From NCBI RefSeq assembly GCF_008704855.1, contig NZ_CP023691.1:8308001-8372000 (forward strand): a stretch of DNA of 64,000 nucleotides, given 5' to 3'. This DNA comes from Streptomyces platensis (GTDB taxonomy: Bacteria > Actinomycetota > Actinomycetes > Streptomycetales > Streptomycetaceae). Shown piece after piece: positions 17,435 through 27,075 of the stretch. The notes beneath the pieces are model-generated. The model searched no databases, was not told where the DNA came from, and saw only the letters and a program-made list of their open reading frames with translations. Both the position numbers and the translations under genes were made by a program. Position 1 is the stretch's first letter. Every line of letters begins with the position of its first letter.

Positions 17435-17815
17435 CTACTGCGGCTTGAAGGAACGGATTTGGTAGTTGCCCTGCAAGTTGCCGCCGGCGTGGGAGGGCGT
17501 GGAGCCGACGCGTGCGTGGTAGTTGGTCTGCGTGTAGTACTGCACACGGTGTCCGGTGTTGTTCCATACGGAGCGCACATTCTGTCCCCGCTGGATGAAG
17601 GAACAGTCGTCGGCCGTGTTCGCCTTGCTGGCTTGCGACCACTGGCAGCGGGTTCCGCCACCGTTCCAGTCGCTGTAGATGCAGAAGTACCCGGAGGAGC
17701 AGCTGAAGGCGGCCAGGCCGGTAGGTGCGGCGGCGGTCGCGTGGGCGAGCGGTGCGCCGGCGAAGGCGGTGGCCAGGGCGGCTGCGGCGATGGCGAGCGA
17801 GTGAAGACGACGCAT
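17435..17815 (-). CDS. secreted peptidase inhibitor family I36 protein
   Basis: The 126-residue protein has a signal peptide (MRRLHSLAIAAAALATAF, cut after AHA at about residue 25). The mature domain has four cysteines and the crystallin-like I36 pattern: SGYFCIYSDWNGGGTRC, then DDCSFIQRGQNVRSVWNNTG, then VQYYTQTNY. The founding member of the family is a Streptomyces metalloproteinase inhibitor, so control of an extracellular protease is the likely role, although many I36 proteins are uncharacterised. AAAAGGA precedes the ATG. It is monocistronic. Confidence 0.85.
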   Translation of the reverse strand: MRRLHSLAIAAAALATAFAGAPLAHATAAAPTGLAAFSCSSGYFCIYSDWNGGGTRCQWSQASKANTADDCSFIQRGQNVRSVWNNTGHRVQYYTQTNYHARVGSTPSHAGGNLQGNYQIRSFKPQ

Positions 17816-18732
17816 GGCAAAGGTCCTTTTCGTGGTGAGGGTGGGAACGTCACGCCGCTGTGGACCGGCTGAGGAGGATCGCGTCGGGGCGGGAGAGCCA
17901 CGGCTGGTGGGTGGCGTGGGAGGGTCGGCCCGCGAAGGGGCGCCGGGCGGCCTGACGAAGCACCAGTATGGTCCGGGCCCACGGCCTTCCTCAGGGCATT
18001 TCTCGCCGGACCACCAGCTGTTGGAGCGCGGCAGCGTATGCACCGGGCGTACGCGGCGTGCTGCGCACCGACGCCTCGCGGCACAACGTCCGAACCCGCC
18101 TGCGCAACGGGACCCGCACGCGCAACCGGCAGCGGCCGGGCACCCGTTCCGGTTCTCCGGTCTTCGCAGCTGCCTGACGGTACGGACCGACGGCTGAGGC
18201 GATCGGTGACCTGACTGCCTGGATGTACCGCACCTCGCTGTGGGAATGACAGCGGTGTGCGCCATCGCGGCCGGTCCGCTCCCGGTAGGCGCCGTCGCGC
18301 AGGTCACCGACCTTCTCCGCCACGGTCTTCAGGGCTACGACGGGACTCCCGGGTGGCTCAACTTGTACGGGTCCTCGCCGGCGCTCCTCGCCCCGCTCGC
18401 GGCCGCGCTGCTGATCAGCGGCAAGCGTCGGGGGACCGACCTCGCCAGCGCCGTCATGACGACCGACCTCGCTGACAGGGCCTCCTACGGGTAGTGCGGA
18501 TGATCTTCCGTTGAGTAGGGTGAACCCTCGGATACCGGGCAACCGTCCGCGCACTGCGCTCGAAACTCCGCGCTTGGCCGCGTGGCGCCTGCCACGCACG
18601 AAACGTCTCTGCGGCGCGGGCGGTGCGCAGGACGACGGCCCATTCCCCGGCCGCGAGGTGGCCTGTGGCGCCGGGAAGGGCGCGATGTGTGCGGGTGGAC
18701 GCCTCGGCGGCAAGAAAGTGAGTGAGAACAAG
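17816..18732. other. long stretch without a confident gene
   Basis: A plus-strand frame at 18240-18494 (84 codons) includes PALLAPLAAALLISGKRRG and may be a remnant of a membrane protein, but it has no ribosome binding site and no recognised relatives. A minus-strand frame ending near 17991 is Arg-rich and looks like a shadow. Promoters for the flanking genes must lie here. No repeat or hairpin stands out. Confidence 0.35.
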
Positions 18733-19608
18733 ATGCAACCGACCTTCGTACTGGTCCATGGAGCCTTCGCGAACTCCTTCTCCTTCGCGCCGCTCCAGGC
18801 CGAACTGGGCCTCCTCGGACACCGTTCGGTCGCCGTCGACCTGCCCGGCCACGGATTCGGGGCAACCTACTCGCGTGCCTATCAGGCGCCGCAGGATCCC
18901 GAAGGGCTCGCCACCACGCCCGGCTCGATCAAGGGCGTGACGCTCGCCGACAACGTCGCGCACCTGATCGGGATACTGGAACGGGCCAAGGGCAACGGGC
19001 CGGTGATCCTCGTCTCCCACAGCCGCGGCGGCATCACGGCGACCGCAGCGGCCAACGCCCGGCCGGACCTGATCGACCGCCTCGTCTATGTCTCTTCCTG
19101 GTGCCCGGTCGATCTCGACGTCAACGACTACTACGCCGAGCCGGAGATGGCCACGGTCGACGCCGCTTCCATGGCGATGGCGCTGGCCGGGAACCCGGCC
19201 GAACTCGGCCTGCTGCGCGTCAACTTCCGCACCGCGGACCCGGCCGCCCTCGCGGCACTCAAGGCGGCCCTCCTCGCCGACGGCACCGACGAGGAGTTCC
19301 TGACCTTCCTGAACACCTTCCAGCCCGACGAGAACCTGGACACCGGCACCTCCGCCGACCGGGCACAGGCCGCGAGCTGGGGCCGTATCCCGAAGACCTT
19401 CGTGCGTCTGGCCGATGACACGAGCCTGCCGCTCGCCCTACAGGACCGGCTGATCCGCGAGGGCGACGCGCTGACGCCGGACAATCCGTACGACGTCCAC
19501 ACCCTGGAGGGCAGCCACCTGAAGTGGCTGATCGACCCGGCACCGGCGGCCCGCGTCCTGGGCGAACTCGCCGAACCCTGGTGCGCCGGGGACGAGCGCC
19601 GGGCGTGA
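18733..19608 (+). CDS. alpha/beta hydrolase
   Basis: The 291-residue protein has the fold's oxyanion motif VLVHGAF at the very N-terminus, VDLPGHGFG after strand 4, a nucleophile elbow SHSRGG with Ser97, and the catalytic histidine in LEGSHLKWL near the C-terminus. It resembles esterases of the EstC/PIR7 salicylate-esterase group, including the long segment between strand 4 and the nucleophile. No signal peptide is visible. ATG 18733 starts just before strand 1; a GTG five codons upstream is possible. The substrate is unknown. Confidence 0.8.
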   Translation: MQPTFVLVHGAFANSFSFAPLQAELGLLGHRSVAVDLPGHGFGATYSRAYQAPQDPEGLATTPGSIKGVTLADNVAHLIGILERAKGNGPVILVSHSRGGITATAAANARPDLIDRLVYVSSWCPVDLDVNDYYAEPEMATVDAASMAMALAGNPAELGLLRVNFRTADPAALAALKAALLADGTDEEFLTFLNTFQPDENLDTGTSADRAQAASWGRIPKTFVRLADDTSLPLALQDRLIREGDALTPDNPYDVHTLEGSHLKWLIDPAPAARVLGELAEPWCAGDERRA

Positions 19609-19802
19609 CCCACGCGTCCCTCGGGTGGTAGCAGCTGATCCGGCCCGGAGCAGGTCGGCCCCGGGCCGGGTGCCCGCGGCCGACCTGCGAGGATGCACGG
19701 CGAGTCGGGTGACGACGCGGCACGGTGGCGGCTGGGTGGCGTTTGTTGCCGGGGGCGTGGTGCGGTTTGCGAGGCGGGTGTGGCGCGGGGCACCCTTGCG
19801 GC

Positions 19803-20078
19803 ATGTCATACGTACGGCTTGAGGCCTGGATCGGTGGAGAGTGGCTGGAGGTCGACTCGGTGAGCGTCACCGTGATGGACTCCGCGCTGACCCTCTCCTT
19901 TGAGCATCAGCGGACCGAGTCCGGGTACCGGAGCCTGATCTGGGAGCCCCTGGAGAAATTCCTCAAGGAGTACGGTGACGAGCCGCTCGTCGTCGTACCG
20001 CTGGGCCGAAACCTGCCGGTGATGTTCGGCCCCGGCGCGGCGGGCCCGTTCCGGCTGGCGGAGATGCGAGACGCGTGA
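19803..20078 (+). CDS. small hypothetical protein
   Basis: The 91-residue protein has alternating beta-strand character: YVRLEAWIGGEWLEVDSVSV, then PLVVVPLGRNLPVMFGPG. No clear ribosome binding site precedes ATG 19803, and no family was recognised. Composition and codon bias look genuine. It is convergent with the decayed PepSY gene. Confidence 0.55.
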   Translation: MSYVRLEAWIGGEWLEVDSVSVTVMDSALTLSFEHQRTESGYRSLIWEPLEKFLKEYGDEPLVVVPLGRNLPVMFGPGAAGPFRLAEMRDA

Positions 20079-20095
20079 CCTGGCCTTACGGCCCG

Positions 20096-20611
20096 TTACG
20101 GCACGGTGACGCCGAGGCCGCCACCAGTTCCCCCGCCAGGCCGTCGGAGGTCACCCGACGGTTGCCGTGCGGCCAGGGCCGTCAGTCCGCAGTGGTGACG
20201 GGCACGCGGCGACGGCTGGTAGCCCCAGAGGATCAGGAAGATCAGGCCGGCCGCGGCCCACAGGCCGACCGCACCGTGCCAGGACAGGGTCCGGCGGCGG
20301 CCGGTGGCGGTGCGGTCCGGCAGTGCGAGCGTCCGCAGCTTGCGGTTCCGGCGCTTACGGCCGATCCACAGCGCCACTCCGCCCCCGGCGACCACCCACA
20401 GCCAGCTGGCGGCCAGTTCGCTGTAGAGCCGGCCGGTCTCGCCGAGGTGCAGGTCGCGGTGGAGGGCGTCGAGCCAGGTGCGCAGGGGCAGCGCACCCGT
20501 GGAGCCGTACGTGTCCAGAGCCCCTCTGACGTTCCCGGTGTAGGGGTCGACGAAGACGAGTTCCCGCGGGTGATGTGAGCTGCCCCATACGGGAGGCTGC
20601 CGGGCCCGCAC
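20096..20611 (-). pseudogene. PepSY-associated membrane protein remnant
   Basis: The middle of this frame matches the PepSY/PiuB-type membrane proteins: VFVDPYTGNVRGALDTYGST, then LPLRTWLDALHRDLHLGE, RLYSELAASWLWVV and GRRRTLSWHGAVGLWAAAG. Full proteins have about 400-500 residues with four helices. Here the sequence stops resembling the family abruptly after GLWAAAGLIFLI, and the N-terminal helix and first PepSY part are absent. Both ends are therefore lost, leaving about 130 recognisable residues. It is best read as a decaying gene. Confidence 0.7.
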
Positions 20612-20854
20612 CCACTCTCCGGGATGTCGGCACCGGATGGCACGATGGCGGCCATGACAAACGGGCCGACCTTACCTGCTGACGTGCTGATGTCGCGCGT
20701 GCTGTGTGGGCTGCTGCGCCGGGTCCTTCCCTCCCGCACACACCGCCCGAAATCCCCGGATCCAGGCCGTGGCAGACGGAGTCTTCCGCCTGTCCCGCCC
20801 CCGTACTCCAGGTCCGAGCAGCACTGCCCACCCCCCACCGTTGGAGGCAGCCCG

Positions 20855-21943
20855 ATGATGACGCACCCCGCAGACGCGCACGCTTCCCGGCGGAGCCGCA
20901 AGCGGAAGCCGACCGCCCTCGCGGCGGTGACGGCCGTGACGGCGGCCTCCCTGCTGGCCGGCTGCTCGTCCGAGGAACCGGCGAAGCCCAAGCGCCCGGA
21001 CCCGGTAACACCTTCCCCACACTCCCCGCCGCCGAGCAGCGCCGCCCCCACGCCGAAGACCGGCGGGTTCTCGCCATATGTGGACACCTCGCTCAAGCCC
21101 TCCTTCGACCTGGTCAAGGGAGCCGAGGAGACCGGTGTGAAGGAGTACAACCTGGCGTTCGTCTCGCCGGGCGGCGGCTGTGTGCCCAAGTGGGGCGGCA
21201 GGCAGGCGCTCGCCGCCAACCCCGTGGCACGCCAGGCGGACGCACTGCGTGCACAGGGCGGCGATGTACGGATCTCCTTCGGCGGACAGAGCGGCAATGA
21301 ACTGGCCAGGGTCTGCGGCTCGGTGGACAAGCTGGTGAACGCGTACCGCAAGGTCATCGACGCCTACCACCTGACCAAGGCCGACTTCGATATCGAGGGC
21401 CCGGCGCTGACCGACACCAAGGCCAACGACCTGCGCGCGCAGGCCATCGCCCGGCTTCAGCAAAACACGAAACTGGACGTCTCCGTCACCCTCCCGGTGC
21501 TCCCCTCCGGCCTCAACCGGCACGCCGTCGCGGTGCTGAAGAGCGCCAAGAAGAACGGTGCCCGGATCTCCACCGTGAACATCATGGCCATGGACTACGG
21601 CACGTACTACGACGGCGACATGGGCACCTACGCCACCGCTGCCGCCACCGCCACCCAGAAGCAGATCAAGGGGGCGCTGGGCATCCGGGACGAGGCCACG
21701 GCGTGGAAGAGCGTCGGGGTCACCCCGATGATCGGTGTGAACGACGTCAAGGGCGAGGTCTTCCGGCCCGACGACGCGGCCGAGCTCAAGAAGTTCGCCG
21801 ACGAGAAGGGGCTCGGCCGGCTGTCGATGTGGTCGGTCACCCGCGACAAGCCCTGCCCGGGAGGCGCCAACCTCAAGGCGGTGGCGACCTGTTCGAGCCT
21901 GGGGAAGAAGACGAACGAGTTCGTGCGCGCCTTCACGGGCTGA
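20855..21943 (+). CDS. GH18-like chitinase-family lipoprotein
   Basis: The 362-residue protein starts with a long basic lead, a hydrophobic stretch and lipobox LLAGC, so Cys37 should be lipidated and the protein surface-held. A Pro/Ser-rich linker follows. The catalytic barrel begins near GGFSPYVDTSL and includes the beta-3 motif DVRISFGGQSGNE, the catalytic-strand motif KADFDIEGPAL (a form of DxxDxDxE where Glu is the acid), and INIMAMDYGTYY-like strand 6. GGAGG precedes the ATG. It would hydrolyse or bind N-acetylglucosamine polymers. The shortened catalytic motif leaves activity open. Confidence 0.85.
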   Translation: MMTHPADAHASRRSRKRKPTALAAVTAVTAASLLAGCSSEEPAKPKRPDPVTPSPHSPPPSSAAPTPKTGGFSPYVDTSLKPSFDLVKGAEETGVKEYNLAFVSPGGGCVPKWGGRQALAANPVARQADALRAQGGDVRISFGGQSGNELARVCGSVDKLVNAYRKVIDAYHLTKADFDIEGPALTDTKANDLRAQAIARLQQNTKLDVSVTLPVLPSGLNRHAVAVLKSAKKNGARISTVNIMAMDYGTYYDGDMGTYATAAATATQKQIKGALGIRDEATAWKSVGVTPMIGVNDVKGEVFRPDDAAELKKFADEKGLGRLSMWSVTRDKPCPGGANLKAVATCSSLGKKTNEFVRAFTG

Positions 21944-22446
21944 GCCGCGAGAGGGGCCAGGGGCGGGCCGGGCACCGCGTACCGGGGGGACATGCCGGGG
22001 ACGGCTCACCGCGGTGCACCGGTGACCGGGTTCCGCTCGCCCGATCGGGTGAGCTCGGTCCCGCTGTGTTGTCTGCGCCTCACCGGGATGGGTTACTGAA
22101 TCCGTCCGATTCCGGTGGGCCGCCCATCCTTTCCGGGGGAGTGGAAGGCGCCCTGCCTGTTTCGGAGCACCGGTGTGACGACGGTGCCGTTCGAGCGCTC
22201 CTCCGTTGGGGATGTGCAGGACCGGCCATGTCGGCGCGCGTACGCGGGCGTCTCATGGTGCGGCGAGCCCGCAAGTTGGCCTGGAGCCGTCATGCCTGCT
22301 GCCCGCGCTGTGTGCCCCGCCCGCGTCATCGCCCTCCCCTGGGTGGCCCCACCGGGCCGGTATGTTCCCTCCCGCCAACTGCCCTATGAACAAAGCACCG
22401 TTGACCCGGACGCCGGGGACACGGAGACATTGGCGGTGACACCGTC
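21944..22446. other. gene-free stretch before the giant repeat gene
   Basis: Frames in this stretch are Arg/Pro-rich shadows. I searched it for a signal peptide that could belong to the giant gene and found none in any frame. It probably holds only that gene's promoter. Confidence 0.4.
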
Positions 22447-25400
22447 ATGCTGACTCCGGAACGCCCCTGCGGGCTCGCCCTGGTCACCGACCGCGACGGG
22501 AACTACCTCGCGGTCATCGACCCGCTGTCCCACCGGGTCGTCCCCACCCTCAGCGCGCCGGCCCCACACATGGCGCGGTGCGATGCCGGCGGCCCGGTCG
22601 TCTGTACCGTGGCCGACGGCACCGATCCGGCGGCGCCGAGGGACAGCGCCACCCTTCTGGGCGCCCTCTCCGCGCTGCACAACACATCGGTCCACGGGGC
22701 GAGTTGGGGGCGCTTCGCTGCCGCGGCCGACCCCGGCCTGATGGCAGCGCGCAACCAGTTCTCCGGTGTCTTCCCCGACCAGGGCTCCACCGGCGGCGGC
22801 ACCCTGGTGACCATCATCGGGCGCAACTTCGCCCACGCCACGGCCGTGACCTTCGGATTGCGCCCGGCGGCGAGTTTCACCGTCCTCGACGACGAGACCA
22901 TCGTCGCGGTGACTCCCTCGGGGCAGGGAGCGGTCCCCGTCACCGTCACCATCCCCGGCGGATCCGCCCGGGTCGGCTACTTCTTCTACCTCACCTGGCC
23001 CGGCCTGGGGGCCATCGTCCCCGCCTCGGGGCCGATCGGCGGGGGCAACACTGTCGTCCTCACCGGTGCCGGCCTGCGCACCGCGCTCCTGGTCCATTTC
23101 GGCGGCGCCGTCGCCTTCCCCACGGCGCTCTCCGACCGGCAGGTCGTTGTCACCGTTCCTCCGGCCGCGGGCCCCGGCACCGTCCCGGTGTACGTCACCA
23201 CCCTCGGCGGGGTGAGCAATCGACTGCTCTACACCTACGCGGCGGTGGCGCATGTCACCGGTGTCTCCCCGGACACCGGGCCGATCGCGGGCAGCACCAC
23301 CGTCGTGCTGACCGGCAGCGGCCTCGCCCGCGTCACCGGGGTCACCATCGGCGGCACCCCCGTACGGTCCTTCCGTGCGTACTCCGACAACGTGCTCGTC
23401 CTGGTGACACCCGAGGGCGTTCCCGGACCCGCCGACATCGTCGTCACCACGCCCGGGGGCAGGGTCACCTTCCCCGGCGCCTTCGACTACAAGGCGCCGT
23501 CGGCGATGACCGTCACCTCCACGCCGGATCCCTCCCTCGTCGGTCAGGCGGTGGCCTTCACTGCTGAAGTGGAGGGCGTCCCGTCCACGACGGGGACACC
23601 GTCCGGCACCGTCACCTTCGACTTCGGTGACGGCACGGCGCAGGTGACGGCGCCCCTGACGGGCGGCACGGCCACGGTTGAGCACGCCTACACCTTTCCG
23701 TCTGTCACCCCCTACGCCGTCACCGTCAACTACAGCGGCGACCTCTCCTTCCTGCCCGTCACCGGGACGGACACCCAGGCCGTCGAGGCGGCGTCGACCA
23801 CCACCACGGTGACGTCCGGGCCCGACCCCTCCCTGGCGGGCCAGCCGGTCACCTTCGTCGCACGGGTCGCTCCCACGCCCCCGGGAGCCGGGGCGCCGAC
23901 GGGCACGGTGACCTTCGACTTCGGTGACGGCACCGCACCCGTCACCGTGCCGATGGACGGCGGCTCCGCGACCGCGCTCCACTCCTACACGGACGCCGCC
24001 GAACTGCCCTACCCGGTCACCGCCACCTACAGCGGCGACAACAACTTCACGTCCTCCACGGGCACGGACAGCCAGACCGTGCAGCAGGCGGCCACGACCA
24101 CCGCGGTGGACCTGACGCCCGACCCGTCCGTGGCCGGGCAGCCGGTGACCGTATCCGCCACGGTCACCGCCGTCCCGCCCGGAGCCGCCGTCCCGACCGG
24201 CACGGTCACCTTCGACTTCGGCGACGGCACCCCGACGGTCGACGTACCGCTCACCGCCGGCACCGCCGCGACCAGCCATGCCTTCGCCGGTACGGCGGGC
24301 AGCCCCTACCCGGTCACCGCGACCTACCAGGGCGACGGGAACCTCGAACCCTCCACGGGGACCGGTACCCAGTCGGTGGGAGCGAGCGCGTCCTCCACGG
24401 CGGTGGTCTCGGCGCCGGATCCGTCGACGGTGGGGGAGCCGGTGACGTTCAGTGCGACGGTCACCGCGTTCGCGCCCGGCGCCGGCACTCCGACCGGGAC
24501 GGTCACCTTCGACTTCGGTGACGGCAGCACGCCGGTCAGCACACCGCTCACGGCCGGCACCGCCACCACCGGCCACGTCTACACCGCCGCGGCGGCCAAC
24601 CCCTATACGGTCACCGCCACCTACGACGGGGACGCGGATTTCACGACGTCGGTCGGGACCGACACCCAGAGCGTCCAGCCGGCCGGCACCGCCCTCGCCG
24701 TGGTGTCCGCGCCGGACCCGTCGACGGTCGGGGAGTTGGTGACGTTCAGTGCGACGGTCACCGCGCTCGCGCCCGGCGCCGGCACTCCGACCGGGACGGT
24801 CACCTTCGACTTCGGCGACGGCACCCCGCCCGGCACCGCGTTCCTCACCGCCGGCACCGCCGAGATCACCCACGCCTACGCCGACGCGGCCGACCTGCCG
24901 TACCCGGTCACCGCCACCTACAACGGTGACGCGGACTTCACCACCTCCCTCGGCACCGACACCCAGACCGTCCAGCCGGCCGACACCACCACCGCTGTGG
25001 CCTCCGTCCCCGACCCGTCCACGGTGGGGCAGTTGACGACCTTCGTCGCGCAGATCTCCCCCGAGGCCCCGGCGGCCGGCGCGCCCACGGGAACCGTGAC
25101 CTTCGAGTTCGGCGACGGCAGCCCGCCCGTCACGGCACCCGTCGAGGGCGGCACGGCGACGGTCACCCACGCCAATCCGGAGGTGGCGCAGAGCCCGTAC
25201 ACGGTCGCCGCGACCTACAGCGGTGACGACAACTTCAACCCCTCCGCGGGGGCGGACAGTCAGGCGGTCGCCAAAGCGGTGCCCACGACGACGGTGACGA
25301 CCTCGCCGGAGCCGTCGGTCACCGGCCAGCCGGTCACTTTCACCGCGACCGTCGCGGCCGCCCCGCCGGCCGCGGGCACTCCGACCGGGACGGTCACCTT

Positions 25401-27075
25401 CGACTTCGGCGACGGCAGCGCACCCGTCACCGCACCCCTCACGGACGGCACTGCCGCCCTCACCCACGCCTACACCACCGCGCCCCTCAACCCGTTCACG
25501 GTCACCGTCACCTACAGCGGGGACACCAACTTCACCGATTCCGTCGGGATCAATACGCACAGCGTCGAGCAGGCCTCGACCACCACCACGGTCACCGCCG
25601 AACCCGACCCGTCCGTGACGGGGGAGTCGGTGACCGTCACCGTGACGCCCACCGCGCCCGCCTCGGGCACCCCGACCGGGCCGGTCACTTTCGACTTCGG
25701 CGACGGGACCCCGGTCCTCACCGCCCAGTTGGTGGACGGCACGGTGACCGTCACCCACCCGTACACCAGCGTGTCCGGCAGCCCGTACACGATCACCGCG
25801 GTCTACCTCGGGGATGCCAACTACGCCGCGTCCGAGGACACCATCGTCCATGCCGTCGACCCGGCCGAGACCGTCACCACGGTGACCTCCTCGCGGGTTC
25901 CCTCGGCGGTCGGCGAGAGCGTGTCGCTGATCGCGCGGGTGATTCCGGTGCCGCCGGGCGCCGGTGCACCGACCGGCACGGTCACCTTCGACTTCGGTGA
26001 CGGCACCACGCCCGCCACCGCGACGGTCTCCCACGGCGTGGCCATGGTGTCGCACACCTACACCAGCACCGCCGGCAGTCCCTACACCGTCACCGCGACC
26101 TACAGCGGGGACGCCGACTTCGCCACCTCCACCGGGACGATCGCCCAGGGCGTCGAGACCAGTGTCTCGGGCACCTCGACGACGGTGAACTCCACGCCGG
26201 ACCCGTCCGTCGTCGGCCAGGCGGTGACCGTCACCGCGACCGTCGCGGCCGTGCCGCCCGCCTCGGGCACCCCGACCGGCACGGTGACCTTCGACTTCGG
26301 CGACGGCGCCCCGACCGTGACGGTCCCGCTCACCGGCGATACGGCGACGGCCACCCACACCTTCACCGCGGCCGCCGATCCCAGCACGATCACCGCGGTC
26401 TACGGCGGTGACGGGAATTTCGCGGGCTCGGCCGGCTTCGACACCCAGACCGTCGTCCAGGCCACCACGTCGACGACCGTGGTGTCCGCCCCCGACCCGT
26501 CCGTGACCGGCCAGGACGTCACCTTCACCGCGACCGTCACCTCGACGGACGCGGGCGCCGGCACCCCGACCGGGACGGTGACCTTCGACTTCGGTGACGG
26601 CACCCCGACCGTCCGGGCACCCCTCACCGACGGCACGGCGACCGCCGTACACGCCTACCCCCACACCTCCGGCAGCCCGTATCAGGTCACCGCCACCTAC
26701 AGCGGTGCGGCGAGCTTCACCCCGTCCACGGACAGCGACACCCAGACCGTGAACCCGGGGACGGTGTCCGTCGCCGTCTTCTCGTCGGAGGACCCCTCCG
26801 CGGTCGGCCAGCCGGTGACCCTCACCGCGAAACTCACGGCGGACGCCCCGGCGGTGGGCACGCCGACCGGGACGGTGACCTTCGACTTCGGCGACGGCAC
26901 CCCGACCGTCACCGCCACCGCCGTGGGCGGCACGGTGACGGTCACTCATGCGTACACCACCACGGCCGGCAGCCCGTACACGGTCTCGGCCACCTACAGC
27001 GGGGATGCGGACTTCAGCGCTGCCACGGGACCGGTTCCCAGTCGCTGTACCCGGCCGCGACCACCATGGAGGTGA
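22447..27075 (+). CDS. giant IPT/TIG and Ig-like repeat protein, N-terminal part (frameshifted)
   Basis: The frame codes 1542 residues. Residues 1 to about 100 contain a YVTN-propeller-like scrap (LALVTDRDGNYLAVIDPLSH). Three IPT/TIG domains follow at about 100-355 (GSTGGGTLVTIIGRNF, SGPIGGGNTVVLTGAGL, TGPIAGSTTVVLTGSGL). Then come 12 tandem units of about 98 residues, each with PDPSVxGQPVTxTATV, GTPTGTVTFDFGDG and a GSPYxVTATYSGD ending. The frame goes wrong near 27028: the last residues are out of phase with the twelfth unit, and the array continues in the next frame with one base missing. There is no signal peptide, membrane helix or sortase motif. An adhesive or scaffolding surface role is likely only if it is exported. 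Confidence 0.8.
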   Translation: MLTPERPCGLALVTDRDGNYLAVIDPLSHRVVPTLSAPAPHMARCDAGGPVVCTVADGTDPAAPRDSATLLGALSALHNTSVHGASWGRFAAAADPGLMAARNQFSGVFPDQGSTGGGTLVTIIGRNFAHATAVTFGLRPAASFTVLDDETIVAVTPSGQGAVPVTVTIPGGSARVGYFFYLTWPGLGAIVPASGPIGGGNTVVLTGAGLRTALLVHFGGAVAFPTALSDRQVVVTVPPAAGPGTVPVYVTTLGGVSNRLLYTYAAVAHVTGVSPDTGPIAGSTTVVLTGSGLARVTGVTIGGTPVRSFRAYSDNVLVLVTPEGVPGPADIVVTTPGGRVTFPGAFDYKAPSAMTVTSTPDPSLVGQAVAFTAEVEGVPSTTGTPSGTVTFDFGDGTAQVTAPLTGGTATVEHAYTFPSVTPYAVTVNYSGDLSFLPVTGTDTQAVEAASTTTTVTSGPDPSLAGQPVTFVARVAPTPPGAGAPTGTVTFDFGDGTAPVTVPMDGGSATALHSYTDAAELPYPVTATYSGDNNFTSSTGTDSQTVQQAATTTAVDLTPDPSVAGQPVTVSATVTAVPPGAAVPTGTVTFDFGDGTPTVDVPLTAGTAATSHAFAGTAGSPYPVTATYQGDGNLEPSTGTGTQSVGASASSTAVVSAPDPSTVGEPVTFSATVTAFAPGAGTPTGTVTFDFGDGSTPVSTPLTAGTATTGHVYTAAAANPYTVTATYDGDADFTTSVGTDTQSVQPAGTALAVVSAPDPSTVGELVTFSATVTALAPGAGTPTGTVTFDFGDGTPPGTAFLTAGTAEITHAYADAADLPYPVTATYNGDADFTTSLGTDTQTVQPADTTTAVASVPDPSTVGQLTTFVAQISPEAPAAGAPTGTVTFEFGDGSPPVTAPVEGGTATVTHANPEVAQSPYTVAATYSGDDNFNPSAGADSQAVAKAVPTTTVTTSPEPSVTGQPVTFTATVAAAPPAAGTPTGTVTFDFGDGSAPVTAPLTDGTAALTHAYTTAPLNPFTVTVTYSGDTNFTDSVGINTHSVEQASTTTTVTAEPDPSVTGESVTVTVTPTAPASGTPTGPVTFDFGDGTPVLTAQLVDGTVTVTHPYTSVSGSPYTITAVYLGDANYAASEDTIVHAVDPAETVTTVTSSRVPSAVGESVSLIARVIPVPPGAGAPTGTVTFDFGDGTTPATATVSHGVAMVSHTYTSTAGSPYTVTATYSGDADFATSTGTIAQGVETSVSGTSTTVNSTPDPSVVGQAVTVTATVAAVPPASGTPTGTVTFDFGDGAPTVTVPLTGDTATATHTFTAAADPSTITAVYGGDGNFAGSAGFDTQTVVQATTSTTVVSAPDPSVTGQDVTFTATVTSTDAGAGTPTGTVTFDFGDGTPTVRAPLTDGTATAVHAYPHTSGSPYQVTATYSGAASFTPSTDSDTQTVNPGTVSVAVFSSEDPSAVGQPVTLTAKLTADAPAVGTPTGTVTFDFGDGTPTVTATAVGGTVTVTHAYTTTAGSPYTVSATYSGDADFSAATGPVPSRCTRPRPPWR

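Noticed and set aside
17991..18731. 246-codon minus-strand frame upstream of the alpha/beta hydrolase
   Set aside because: It is Arg-rich, overlaps the 5' end of the hydrolase gene and shows no motif.
20624..20854. Longer N-terminus for the GH18-like lipoprotein
   Set aside because: The extra 77 codons are Arg/Pro-rich, while ATG 20855 follows GGAGG and gives a proper lipoprotein signal.
22384..26949. A 1521-codon minus-strand frame opposite the giant repeat gene
   Set aside because: It is Gly/Arg/His-rich with no domain and mirrors the repeat period of the plus-strand gene. Strong third-position GC bias leaves antisense frames open.
27015..27045. Programmed -1 frameshift in the giant repeat gene
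   Set aside because: No X-XXY-YYZ slippery heptamer is present at the joint, and the correct phase is gained by one lost base in a G-run, so a mutation or sequencing error is simpler.
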